This document shows positions 13,268 through 26,458 of a stretch of DNA of 64,000 nucleotides, one piece after another; position 1 is the first letter of the stretch; each line of letters opens with the position of its first letter. The notes under the pieces were generated by a model. That model saw only the letters and a list, made by a program, of their open reading frames with translations, was not told where the DNA came from and did not search any database. The stretch lies in the NCBI GenBank assembly GCA_008933995.1, contig WARS01000046.1, positions 6,558,026 through 6,622,025 on the forward strand, written 5' to 3'. The DNA comes from Datnioides undecimradiatus. Its lineage: Eukaryota; Chordata; Actinopteri; Lobotiformes; Datnioididae. Position numbers and translations under genes: made by a program.

Positions 13268-14248
13268 CCACACTGATCTTTGTGGTGTGGAAACTACTGT
13301 CTGCAGCACCAGAGGCTAAAAAGCACAGAGATTAAGGAAAGATGAATAATAGTGACAAAAGCAGGCGAGGGCTCAGGTTCATCTGGTAAGAGTCACGCAG
13401 TCAACTCTAAAACCAGCCAATGTGTTCATAAACTAGCCACCAGTGAACTAGTTATTTCAGACAGACAGAGAGACTTACTCTCAAACATACTGTCTGTCAG
13501 ATATCCAGACTTGCACCGCCCCATGGGATAAGCACAATCACCATTCCAGACTGGGAATGCCGACAAGAATTTATCACTGCCTCATTTTCCCCCCATCTGA
13601 TTTACAGGAAGGCTTTATTTAAAGTGATGAGGGAAAGGGTTTTCAAGGCAACACAGAACTGTCTTTGTTTTTAGCTGCAGATCTCTATCACTTACAAAAG
13701 AAATCTTCCAGATGTGTTTTAAGTGACCTGTCGTCCTCCCTCCCGTTCTTCCCTTTGTTCCTTTAACTGGCCCCCATTTTCTGACACTCGGATAGCCTTC
13801 ATTCTTAAGGGGCCACTTGTGTAAACCTTGTAGGCCCTTAGGGATAATTGCCAAATTAGTGCATTCTTGCCGGCCTTGTGCTAAAAATGTGTCTCATGTT
13901 CAATACACGTCAGCTGCAGCTTCCTCTCTCTCGTAAGCAAAGATTTACGGCAACAAGGTTGCTTTTCCTAAATGAAACCATGTTTTACACACTTACATCC
14001 ACTTCGTCTGAATCATTGCTGAGTTACTTGTTCAGTTGGTGAGTCATCATATGTGTACGTGCGATTGCTGTCTCGTGTGTGTGTGTGTGTGTGTGTCTGT
14101 GAGAGAGAGAGAAAGAGAGATGAAACACAAAAAAGTTGCGTCAGTATCATTCTGTGAAGAAGTCAGCAGAATCTCTGACTCATTGAGTTCAGTAGAAGTA
14201 CAAGCATATGAGGAGCGAAAATGAAACCATGCATGCCTGCACTCACAC

Positions 14249-14293
<45 letters not shown>

Positions 14294-17200
14294 CATAGGT
14301 GAAAGAGAATATGTTGCAGGGTCAATTGAACCCAGCCCTAGGGAGAGTAGATGTGAGAAACAGAGGTCAAAGGTTGGAGAGATAAAGAGGCAAGAGAATC
14401 CAGTCCAATCCAGAGTTTGATGAACTTTTGTGTTTCTCTTTGTTGTTTCACATGCTAATGCTCTAAAGCATGTGCTATAAATACAACACACATCAATAAA
14501 ATGTTTTAGTAACATGTTAACAATGTTGTAAAAATGATTGGTTTGAGAGTAAAACACAACAACTCAGCTAAATCTTCTCTGTATATATATCAGTGTAACC
14601 TATATATCATTGTTTTCCTGTGGGTTCGCAGGTGCTCCCGTTCCCCAGCCAGGTGGTTTATAACCGTGTGGGGAAGTGCGGCAGCCGGACGGTGGTCATC
14701 TTACTAAGGTTACTGGCAGAGAAACACCAGTTCAACTTGGTCTCCTCAGACATCCACAATAAAACACGCCTCACAAAACATGAACAGGTGAGATAAACTG
14801 GGTGAAGGCACAGAGGGGGGTCAATTTAAAGATTAAAGGTGAAGCGGTTTCATAATATGTTGTCATCTGTCGATTGTACAAATAACTTGTTACATGTGTT
14901 ATTTACATATGTAAGAAGATTTATTGATATATATATTCATACATAATTTCATAGTGACAAATTTGTAGTGATTACCAAGGTGTGATAAAAACCTTGTTAC
15001 TTTTTTGTTTCACTAACAGTTTGCCTTTTAGTTTCAGAACTGCAACCTGTACAATCAACTCAATATCAACTTAATCAACTTAATATAATCAAAAACAGAA
15101 ACACATATTTGACATAATATCACTGGAGAAGTGACAGCAATCAAAAAATATGGGTGTATGTTTTGTAGTTGACAAAGGAAATTCACTCATTTATGAGCTG
15201 TTCAGATCATAATCCATGATTTTTATCAGATGATGAAGTTTGCCCAAATCGTGGACTCATCAATATTCAGAACTCTTTTTTTTTGTAATGCCACATTGTT
15301 ATATTGGTGTGTTTAGTCATTGTAATTACTCTCCTAACATCTGGGAACTGAAACATTACTAAAATGAACCTATTTTTTATTGTTTGGGCCCCCATGGGAC
15401 CCTGTGGTTTTCACAATCCCACTTCTGAAGCCACTACTTTACGCATTCATCATCTCTACATAAATACTCCGCCAGGCCCAAATCAATTCACTTTCAGCAG
15501 ATTTAAAGCAGCTGCTGTTGTCCATCTCTTAAAGAAACAAACAGCACCCCCAGCATACAGTAGGTAACACTTACTGTATTTGAAAGAACAAAAAAAACTC
15601 AGTTGATTTGTATTTTGCACTTAACTGTGTGGTCACAGTGAACATGACAGCAGCGGGTGCTCATTCAGTGTTTGTCTTTCATTCAGTGTGAGAACAATGG
15701 TGAAGAATACAGGATCTCCTTTTTATTATTTCCTGAAATGTCTTGAGGACATGAGTGTTGGCTTTACAGAGGAAAAACTGCTTTTGTTTAAAAACCGCAA
15801 CCTTCTGAAACACTAAGAAGTGCTCGTCTGTGCCAGTGGGAATGCCAGTGCAAATGCTAATGTGCATAAAAAGCGTAACTAAATAGCACTGACTTTTTGT
15901 GATTAAACACACATATTATCTCTTTCTTACTACTTTTTCCACTAACCACTAAGATGTTGTATTTTCATAAATTCAACAAATAAACAATGTAAATAAAAGA
16001 TTGTCCAGCTACATTAGGGCTGGATTTACTGGGCACTGTGTGTTTCAGTGCGAATATGACTCCGACATTTAGCTCCAAAACAAGCCCCGGTTTTGGCAGA
16101 ATAGCTTCCAGAGACCTGGCCTTGACCAGATGATTTGAGTTCAGGCTCCTGTGAGAGTGACTAACAGCTGCACTGCAGTGTTATTGTCAATCCACAGGTG
16201 GAAAGTGTATTCAGACATTTTATTTATTTATTAAAAAAGAAATACTGCACTACCTGTAACAGTACTGCATTCAAACTTTTCATATTTTCATAGAAATTCA
16301 GAAGTTTTATCAGCAAAATGCATACAAATGTTAAAAAAAAAGTAATACACAGTAATCGACAGCACAGTAATAAAAATGTCTAAACATATTTTTTATATAG
16401 CATGTTAACCTCACCAGCACAATCCTGTTATTTATCATTATTGTATAATTATTTGTGTTTTATTACAGTGTACATACATTGCACATATAGTGTTCATATG
16501 TCTACGGACTATTAATACTGATAGGTTATCCTAGGTAGCGCATTGTTCTAATTAACAAATGCAGAATCTTGTTGTACAAATGCAACATATGTTTTGTTTG
16601 TTAATTAAGCAAAGAAAACACTAACGATAGCTGTTAAATGAAAATTGAAACAGCACTTTTTACATTATTATATTAATATTTTTAACTCATATTTTTTAGG
16701 TTTTATTTTGTTTTATTATATTAATATTTCCATATTAATATTGACATAAAATCCAATATTTTCACCTAAAATACTTTCAAATAAAGAACAAAGTGACATG
16801 AATTTGAAGTAGAATTAGTACAGTAGCTTTACTTAAAGACTTTAATGCAGTGCTTAGAGAACCAAAATCGAAAGATACTGTAGTTGACCCTTACCTTTAA
16901 AATTTTAGAAAAAATAATTTCTCGGCTGCCATCAGTATTTATTTTTTTTGGTAACAGTAAATGCAGCAATATTTCAGCTGCTTGGAAGCCGAACGTCCTC
17001 ATATGCACTTGTGCCAGTGACATTTCCCACTAATGCAATGGCTCCTTTAGTCATCTGGGCGAGAGGCTGACTTAACTGTATTTGTGTGGGAAGATTGCAC
17101 ACACAGAGCAATGACTCACATCCTTTCATGACGCTATTGACAGCATCCTTTAGGAATAAGCTACTGCTAACCACTCTTGAATGGTCAGCAGATGCTAAAT

Positions 17201-20200
17201 ATGTATAACCATTACCGACCGATTTGAGGTAAATGTTGAGCCAATATTGAAACAGCTACTTGTTTATCCATTCATCAAGTGCTGAAATGCTGGCTGCACA
17301 CACAGTGGCAGTGGCACACCATTACATTCATTAATTCTCTGGACATAAAACATCTCTGTGAATGGTCCCAAGCAATGCTCCTTTAGAAAGCGTGTGTGCA
17401 TTCCAGTGTCTGTGTAAAAGAGGGGGGGGTGTATGTCTGTGCTTGTGTGCATCTCCATCTTTGTGTGTTTATTTGCATGTGTACTTGTGCGCGTGTTGAC
17501 TTATGCAGATCCAGACGCACGTCGCCTAAGTTTAGAGATGCTGGTCTCATCAGTTGTGGTTCTGGCTCCAGACTGCAGTTTTTGGACCGTTTTCCAGCTG
17601 GCTCTCCCACCAGCCCACTAATGGGTTCGCCCGGGGTTGATGCCTCGTGCGTGGGTTTGCCAAAAGTGAAGGTGCCTTATTCGTCTGGAACTCTGCAAAA
17701 GCTCCTGCAGATTTGAGGTGTATAGTGACCCATCTGTCCCTTTCAACACAGGGGGGGAACAGGCTCAGTGGGAGAGAGAGGTTTAAGACATTTCCTGAAA
17801 AAAAACCCCCTGAAAAAAACAGAAAAAGTCTTCCCTAGAAACCTCCAGAAACAGAAAGACAGCATCTTTATTGTGAGCCAGTCTGTTCATGTGGCATCCT
17901 GTTTCCTCCCTCTTACCAGCAACATTAACCAGCAGACAGATGCTCTACAGCGTGAACCTTGTGTATCTGCATCACACAGCCACAGATACGCAAACACTGA
18001 AAAGTGTCTGGCCCCAGTACAAACACAGATTGTAAATAGTTATTCCCTAGTAGCATCTCATCGGCTACACTCATGGCAAGAGTTTGCCTTTGCTCACTTA
18101 CAGGGAATTGGATGAGATTGAGTGCTGAAACAAGTTGTTAAAGCATTGATTTTTAAGCCTGATGTCTGCTTTTTTGGTAGTTGTGCCATTTTTTAAGGGT
18201 ATATATTTTAGAGTAAAGCTCTCACTTCCTGTGCCCTGTGTCAATGACTCTTTGAACAGATACACAGGCTCTCTATGGCCAATTGCTGTAATATTTGGAC
18301 CAATTCTCTAGGGTTTGTTTTTTTTATTATTTCAGCTCAGGAGTCTTGAACCTAGACAAATAGAGACAGATTGAATTTAGCTGGATGCAGGGCAGCAGTC
18401 GTAGCTTGCTGTGGTTTTTGGCTCTTCCTCCATTTCCCCTGATGAGCCCTGTGAGGACGCCACGGGGGCTCAGGAAGGAGGGGGGCGGGGGGGGTCGAGG
18501 GGTTGCAGGTATGCCTGGAATCTCAGACTGTCCTCCACTTTCCCTCTGTCTCCCTGCAGCTTTCCCTGGTAAATGGGGGGGGGTTCTGGCCAGACAGACC
18601 AGAGGGGTGGGTCAGAAAATACACACACACACACACAAACTCACCAAATGTGCCAAATGTGTTCAGGCTCTGCATATTAACCTGGGCGTGGGGGAGGGGA
18701 CATCAGGGGTTAGCTCCAGGCTAATTGGTCTGGACTAATGGTCGAGGGGGGCAGTTTGTGGAAAATAAACTTTTTGTCTATGGGGAATTGATATGGATTA
18801 ATAGAGACAGAGCATTCAAGAGATACCCGGAGTGCTAAAATAAATTCTACAGTGCTAATGAAAGTGTTAAATTTTACATTTTATAGCTGCAGAGATGCAC
18901 AGACAGTGGAAGCAGAGTGAGTGGAAATGTACTGAGTTTATAGAGAAGAGGGAGGGCGTGAAGCCCAAATCTGACTGGGGCGTCAGATTAACTGTACTGT
19001 GTACATAAACAAGTATACATATTACTGTTGCTATCCAAATAGTCATAGTATGATGTAACAGGTGCCCATATATGATTTATCAGAGCAGGATATTCAAAGA
19101 GTTAGTCAGTGGATCTATGCTCTTTATTAGAGACAGAGAGGTTTTTATATAATGAGTGATTCAGTCTGTTAAGACAGGACACAACAGAATATGTCCTTCA
19201 TACCACAGCGACTAATACTAATGGAGGAAGTTAGCTCCTTGTACAGTGGTACTGTGAGTAGTACTTAGTGTTTCAAAGAGGCTGTGTAGAGCATTTGATG
19301 TCTTGTTTTATTTATATAGGATTTAGACCTATCCCAAGTTGAGATGTTCCTATCATAGCTTCTGTTGAAGCCTCCTCCTTTCTGTTTCAGCACGTGTATG
19401 TCTCCTTTCCTCCCATTCCCTGGTCTGCAGTTTTGTTCCGTGCATTGCCTGTCGCTGTTTGGATAGTGGGTATTCATCTGTTACCAGTTACCACTGTAGT
19501 CTGACTTTCAAACTCTTCTTGTCACCTGCTTTGCAGACTGGCCTTGCCTTGCGCCAAAAGTCTTACTGCACATCCTCATCTCTGTGAAATTGATGGGTGA
19601 CGCCCCACAGGTGCTTAGAGACACCTTTATCTGGCTTTATTTGAAATTAGCAGTAGCTATAGCTTGTTTGCGTGCCCTGAGAAGCACAACTGTTTGTGTT
19701 TTTTGATGGGAAGCCAGCGAGGGATCATGTCATCGTCTCTGCAATACTGACCTGCCTGATGGTAATGATCCTGCAAAGGATGTTGGGAAATAGGCTGAAA
19801 CAGACTGCACTGTTGCATATGCTTACTGGCAGGAGACAGGACACGTCTGGCCACAGCATGTGTCGCGGATGTGGCAGCGGCATGTGGCACGTGGCTGTCT
19901 ACAACTTCCCCCCATCTGCAGTGGAGTTGGCTGTGGAGAAGATGGCATTGCAGTGGAATAAGTCATCTTTAATTAGATAGAAAATAAAAGTGCAGAAATT
20001 TATAATAACATGGAAAAGTGACAAATGTGTCTCACAAGATGTACAGTCTTGAGGAAAACTTTAAACCCTTGATACATTCATGGACTTCTTCCTTGACTGT
20101 TCCTAAAAGTCCTCTGCTCTCTTATACGTCTAGCACTTGGCTTATGCCTTAATCTGTATAGATGAGCAGGCCTCCACCATAAATGCCTCCACATTTTCAG

Positions 20201-23200
20201 TGGAGCTAGTCTGTTTGACCAAAAAATCAATTTTACTGTGAGTCAGCATGCAGTTGAGTCACTGTGCTGGTGTATTGCAGATTGCTTTAATTAAAAGCTT
20301 GTTTTTTTGTAGGTCTTTATATATTCTGAAAATGTAAAGATATGGAGAAAAACAAGTTATGATATGTATACTCAGCATAAATGAGTGTGCTACCTGGAAA
20401 GAGCTCTTGAGTCTTACATCCCAACGCCACCACAGCATGTGCTTAAACTTATTGCCAAGTTCCTGACTTGCCAGCCTTGACTTTGGGTCATTATTATGTG
20501 TTTTTATTATTTTGAAATTAGACATATTATATGCTCTAATGGTGCAGAGACATATCTTGCATAGTCACTAATTTTTTACATGCGTGGCTGGTATAACTGG
20601 ATCTCACATGCAGAATTATTCCAATATGGAGCTATTTATGTGAGGGATGACTAAGAATTAAGTTTCAGTTGCATGGCCTTCAGTCACAGAGCTCATGCAA
20701 GGGATCTGCACTGTATATGGCACTACTGTGATATTTCAGAGTTTGTTTTGGCTACTGTGAGAAGCTCTCCATACAGACCAGGAAAGCCTTTGGGATGTTT
20801 TTTTAATCTTTCATAGCAGCAGAGGGAGGAGAAACCTGGAATAATTGCCTTAAAAATGTTGGCTTTCCTGGGCATGACTGAGGGGAAACAAGATCTATGG
20901 TGATGGATATTCTTAGATGAGCAAAACAATGTGAAGCTATACAGTCAAAGCGGAGGTTGAAACTGTGGTGAGGTCAGACTGTAGTGGAAGATTCTGCAAA
21001 TCGAATCAAGGTGGACGCATGGCCAAAGTGCATTTTGTAAATGGCTGTGTACTCAGTTCAAGCATTGAACCACTTGAGATGGAAATTTTTGATTTCATTT
21101 AATAACACCTGGAGATGCTGTTTGTTATTTGTCTGCTTCCAGTTTGTCAGAAAGCATCAGTGAAATAATTCTGTCTGAAGTCTTTATGAGGAGGTTGCAT
21201 ATGGTTTCGGTTATTGTCTTGGTTTAATTGTAATAACTGCTTAATCTCTACCTCAACATTATTCACTGGCACTTCGAATTATTATTATTATATCTCAGAT
21301 GTTTATATTTAATAATTCCATGTGACATGTCAAGTCAACTGTGTGTATGTTATTGTTTTTTCAGGTGGATCTTATGAAGAACATCAGTAATATCCCTCAG
21401 CCATTCCTCTATACACGGCATGTTCACTTCCTCAACTTTACCAGGTAGAGTCATCTACCAATGTGTTTCTTAACAACTGAAAGTCTACAGTATTTCTTAA
21501 TGTTTGTTGGTCCAGAGTTGCGGTTCTAATTGACTGGGTCTTAACTCACTTTTTTATTTGTCTCCGTAAAGGTTCAGGATAGAGCAGCCCGTCTATATCA
21601 ACATAATCCGGGACCCCATCAACCGGTTCCTCTCCAACTACTTCTTCCGTCGCTTTGGTGACTGGAGGGGTGAGCAGAACCACCTCATCCGCACTCCAGG
21701 GATGAAAGATGATGAGAGATACCTGGTGAGACTGTGGTTGCTTAGCAGCAGTTAATTATCATTCTGGTTTGAAAAAGCTATTTTCTCAAAAGTTAATTTG
21801 ACAGTAAATTTAGGAATTTACACTTACTTTAATTTTCGCTGATTGATTGATATGTCTGTGTCTTTACTCGAGTCTAACACAAAGTTATGTATGCACAAAG
21901 GGCCTTTTGATTGATTGGCTGTAGTTTTGAGGCCAAAGCTTTTCACCTGCCATGGAAAGTTGCTGTATCAGGAAGAGTTCTTTACCGCTGCGCATGGTTT
22001 GGGCTGGCGTCAGTCACCTTATTTCCTTCCTTTTCAAAGCGGTGCATCCTTGGCCAACACATTACATCAGATTAGTGATGAAAACAACTGATTATCCCAG
22101 GTCTATATGCTTCTCTGATGTGCAGAACTAAGGAGCAGATTTGTTATAATGTTTTATATTTTTTAAAACCAAAATACCCATATTTTATAAATACAGTTTA
22201 TGGGTTTACCACTATTTAATGTCACCATGCATTTTGTGTTTCTTGCTGCAGTACTGTTAGCCACAATACACAGTAAATCTGGTCCTTTTGTGAGGAGCAA
22301 ATACAGTATACATCGCCTGTAATTAAACTAACTTCAGAGAGGGTACCACAGTTGGTTACCATGTTGCTCCGGTCCCAAGGGAACCTGTGCCCAATGTAGA
22401 AAACCTTCCTGGCAGTATTATACAAAGAAACAAACACACTGAAACTTTCAGCAGTCTTCTCCTCTATCTGCCTTTCATCTCAATCCCTGTGCCCACAAGC
22501 CCATTTACTCATATGGACATTAACTAAATCAATGCCACGGATGTTTATAGTTTGAAATACTAATGCGTTTGCAGTATTTGACAGAGCTGCACAGTTATTT
22601 CATGGCTGAGTCACTGGCTTGCCAATAACAGTGCTTTAAATCTGTGTCTGTTTGGTCTCCTGCCAGCTGGTGTCATAACCCAAAGCTCAGTTGAGACATG
22701 AACTGAAATGTCGTATACTAATTCCTTATTCTGGTATGACCTTAATGCATGCTTATTATAGAGGCACGCAAGCTAAGGAGTGTTGTATGGAGAAACAGTA
22801 ATGATAGAGTTGGACTATGTTAACTAAACACTCAGATCACAACGGAAAATAATCCTACTGACACTTGATTTCTTTTTTTATCACAAGTGATTGACACATT
22901 CATTCATTCATTAAATCACTAATACACTGCATATGCTGCATCAGCCAGATGATTGTTTTCCTGTGTCTGAGATCTCTGTTTGTTGTTATCTTGAGACAAA
23001 CACTAACTTCCTAAATGTTAAAATATAAGCAAGAGAACATTTCTTTGCCACAGAAATATATCAAAACCACACTCTGCTCACTTTGAAGATGTTCGACACG
23101 TGGTGTGGCTGCAGGCAGGAAGGGAACATTTTAAGGCCACAGCAGACTGATGCTAGCCCAATATTTAAATCTGATTATGATTCCAATTAGAGACCTGGTT

Positions 23201-26200
23201 TAGCAGAACCACATCAGAAACACTGTATCCTACATCTGTCATGCAGAGGTGTTTACCCCCGTAGCTCCATACTAAAGGCAATGCCTCTCATGTATTACAG
23301 CACATGCCATTTTGGAGTCGACTTTAATTTACGTTGCCATTTTTTGATCTCTGTGTGAGTTTCACACTGTGGAGCTGCTTAAGTACAATTTGAGTTGACA
23401 TGACACACAGTACAGTACAGTTAGCTACGAAGTGATGGGTCTAATGTGAAGTTGGAACTTCCCTTAAGTAAGGCAAACAGATGGAGATTAAAGGAGGAGG
23501 TTGGCAAGCAGAGACACATTTGGCTAGAAAACAGGTTAAAATAATTGTTATAGCAATACTTGTGTACAACTTTAAGGCTGTAAAACACAGGTATACAGCT
23601 AGTCATTCCTCCCACACTCCTGCACACTGTCAGAGGCCCTGAGAGCTCAGAAGGCCATGCTGAGAGGCTAACAGGAGGAGTGAATGTCATTCTGGCTTGA
23701 GTCTGACTGTGTGTAATTAAGTATTGCACTGCTTTCCCTGGAGTTTTGGACCATGTGAGTTGAGTTATTAAAGTATGCAGACTTCGGAGGCCCCGTGCTA
23801 CAGTTAAAGGGGAGGGGGGAGGCTGTGTTGCTGTAGACTGGCTTACCTGTGTGTGCATGAGTGTGTGTGTGTGTGTGTGCATGTGTTTTTTTCCAAAGCA
23901 ATGACATTTCGTTGGTGTTCTCTTCTTTGTTTGGGCCCACTGTAGATTGCGAAATCAAAGTCTTGTCTTCCCCTGTTCCCCATCACTTATTTTCAACTTC
24001 CCCAAATTTATCACTGATTCAGTGAAAATGTATAGAACTGAGATTTTGTGACACCTCAGGTGCATTGGTGCCTCCTTAGAGTCACAATAATCTCACTTCT
24101 TGTTTTGCTTGCCATGCTTCCTTTTCTCGCTGCTTTGCATTGCTGTTGGTATTTTCTCTATTGATTGTGCTCGTTAGCAATAACAACCTTGCTCACCTAT
24201 TCAGCAAAAGCAGCTTGCAGCTATGTGCTAAATCACATCCATAAACAGTGGCTGCAAGCATATGCCACACTGGCATCTGTATAATGCAGCTGCAGTAGAT
24301 TGCCATACACCACAAAATGTGCTGAAACTCACAGAAAAACCAATTACATGCTGAGGAATGAATTTAGAAATCAACATATAGAGTAGCAGACAGACCTCAG
24401 TGTAATAGCTGTAAATAGTAATATGTTATAAAAAGATTTTATGTTTTAGGTTGAACTTTGGCTTTAAAGCCATGTGTCAGTGAGCCGGTCTTGGATGCAG
24501 CTGTCCACAATTTTTATATGTCGGGGTCGGAGAGAACTAGAAGGGCCCCACCTGACACATCAGCAGTCTAAAAACAATAAAAAACTGTGACATTAATTCC
24601 CAGCAACAATTTCACCTTGCAGGGAGTTATTTGATTCAATATTAATATCCACAATAAGGCTTAATATAACACCATCTCCTTCGGATGTGAGGCCAGGAGA
24701 TCAATGTCCTCACAAGTACAGCATCTTATGTATTTGTGTGCATATCAGCATTAGTGTCCTGCTGTGTCAACACTCAGAGTTCAGACTACTCCTGGATACG
24801 TCCCGTGGCTGGTGCGCATTAGACCTGCCTGCCCTGACGGTGGGTGTATATGAGAGGTGTCAATGAAAGAACACTGTCAGTTTGCTAGCTGGGGCCGAGG
24901 GAACCTGATGCACGTGTTACTGAGACATTCCTGTGGTCGGCTTGGATTTTCCATCAGTCCCCACACCCCTTTTTACACACACATACACTACACTATGCAA
25001 AGGCATGCACTGGACGCAGAGTGTACACATACACGGGATTGAGCACATGCATGGACTGTCACTTGGGACTTAAACTAAGAGCTTTTATATTTTTAGAATG
25101 AAGTGGGTTTCAAAAGGGAGGCCCCTATTGTTTGCGTATTTATATGCATGTATGAAATGGCAAATATAAAGGGAGCATTTAAGAATGATTAATCTGGCTC
25201 TGCCCTACCACAAAGTGTAATGTGTGCACATGCTTGTGTTCATACACCTGCGAGTATGCATGCAAACACAAGCAAAATGTCCATGATGTCATTCAGTGTC
25301 TCTGCTGAACCCAAAAAACATGAGAGTGGTTCTCAAAGTTCAGAGATACTGGTCTGGTCTTGGAGGGGATTCCCACGGTACAGTGAGAGTCATCTGCTGT
25401 CAGTCAACGTGACTTTTACAATGACACAAACGCACTCTTAAACAAATAAGTGCACACATAATGAGATAGGCTTTACTGGCATCAGTCATGCCCTGGCATG
25501 CTTTGACAGTGAAACAGTAAGGTGGTGCATGTGTCACGGGGTCCGTTGCCTAAGGTGCAACAGACACATAAAATTTACTGGTTGCATCTATAGAGTGTTG
25601 TCTAAGAAATCAGATGTGCTTTGAAGACAAAGTATCTTTGTGGGATATTTTTCTATAGGTATCTGTCAATAACTGTGCTGTCAGGAAGCAGTTGATCCAT
25701 CACGCAAGTTTAAGTAAAACAAATGCTCATAATGAACTTAAAGCAGCTATATGACTATGTCTGTGAAAGGTACCACCTGTAAGCACGAACCCACAGATAA
25801 TTTCGTAGCTACCTGTGCAACCAATCCTCTGCTCTAGTGAAAGTTTTCGCTTCTTTTGGCTCTTTGGCTTCACTTTATGTTTCTCTTCCACCTCTCTTAT
25901 CCATCGCAGTTTTGGGTCATGGCAAGCAGCTGTTTTCAGTGCAAAAGCTCTTAAAACTAGCTGTACAATACCTGTTCAGCACCAGATAGCAGATGGACAA
26001 AGTTTGTAGCTAACAGGTGAGGACAGTGAGGCATTTAGCAGCTAAAGAGTACGAAGGTTTGATCAGGAGTTGGCGGAGACCCAAAACAGAGCTGGAAGAA
26101 CAGTGAGCAGCAGTAACGGGGTTGGGATTAATCGTGACTTGACCCAGGTATATCACTCCTGTGCTCCATGATGGAAACTCAGTCAGATTGTCCCATGGGA

Positions 26201-26427
26201 AAAGATTACACAATCAATTGCTCCCAATTTAATTAATGCATACATTCCATTCAGTGAAACGGGAGGCCATTGTAAAGATTTGGGCCTATTTTGCTACAGT
26301 TTCCGTGACTGCTCAGTTGGCCTAATCCACAGTTAGAATAGGAACAATGAGCAATGGGTGTGCACGCGGGAGCTCTCTTCGAAATACTAATGGGTTCTCA
26401 AAAGGGTCTAGATGTTGGCGGTCTGCT

Positions 26428-26458
<31 letters not shown>

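Larger units (their letters stand above)
7823..14631 (+). other. ust: ust intron 2
   Basis: This 6.8 kb intron contains TG tracts (13212-13266, 14075-14096, 14251-14291), GA-rich runs (about 12080-12122, 14101-14120) and A/T-rich sequence. A block at about 10900-11010 looks enhancer-like. No exon is recognised. Confidence 0.75.
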
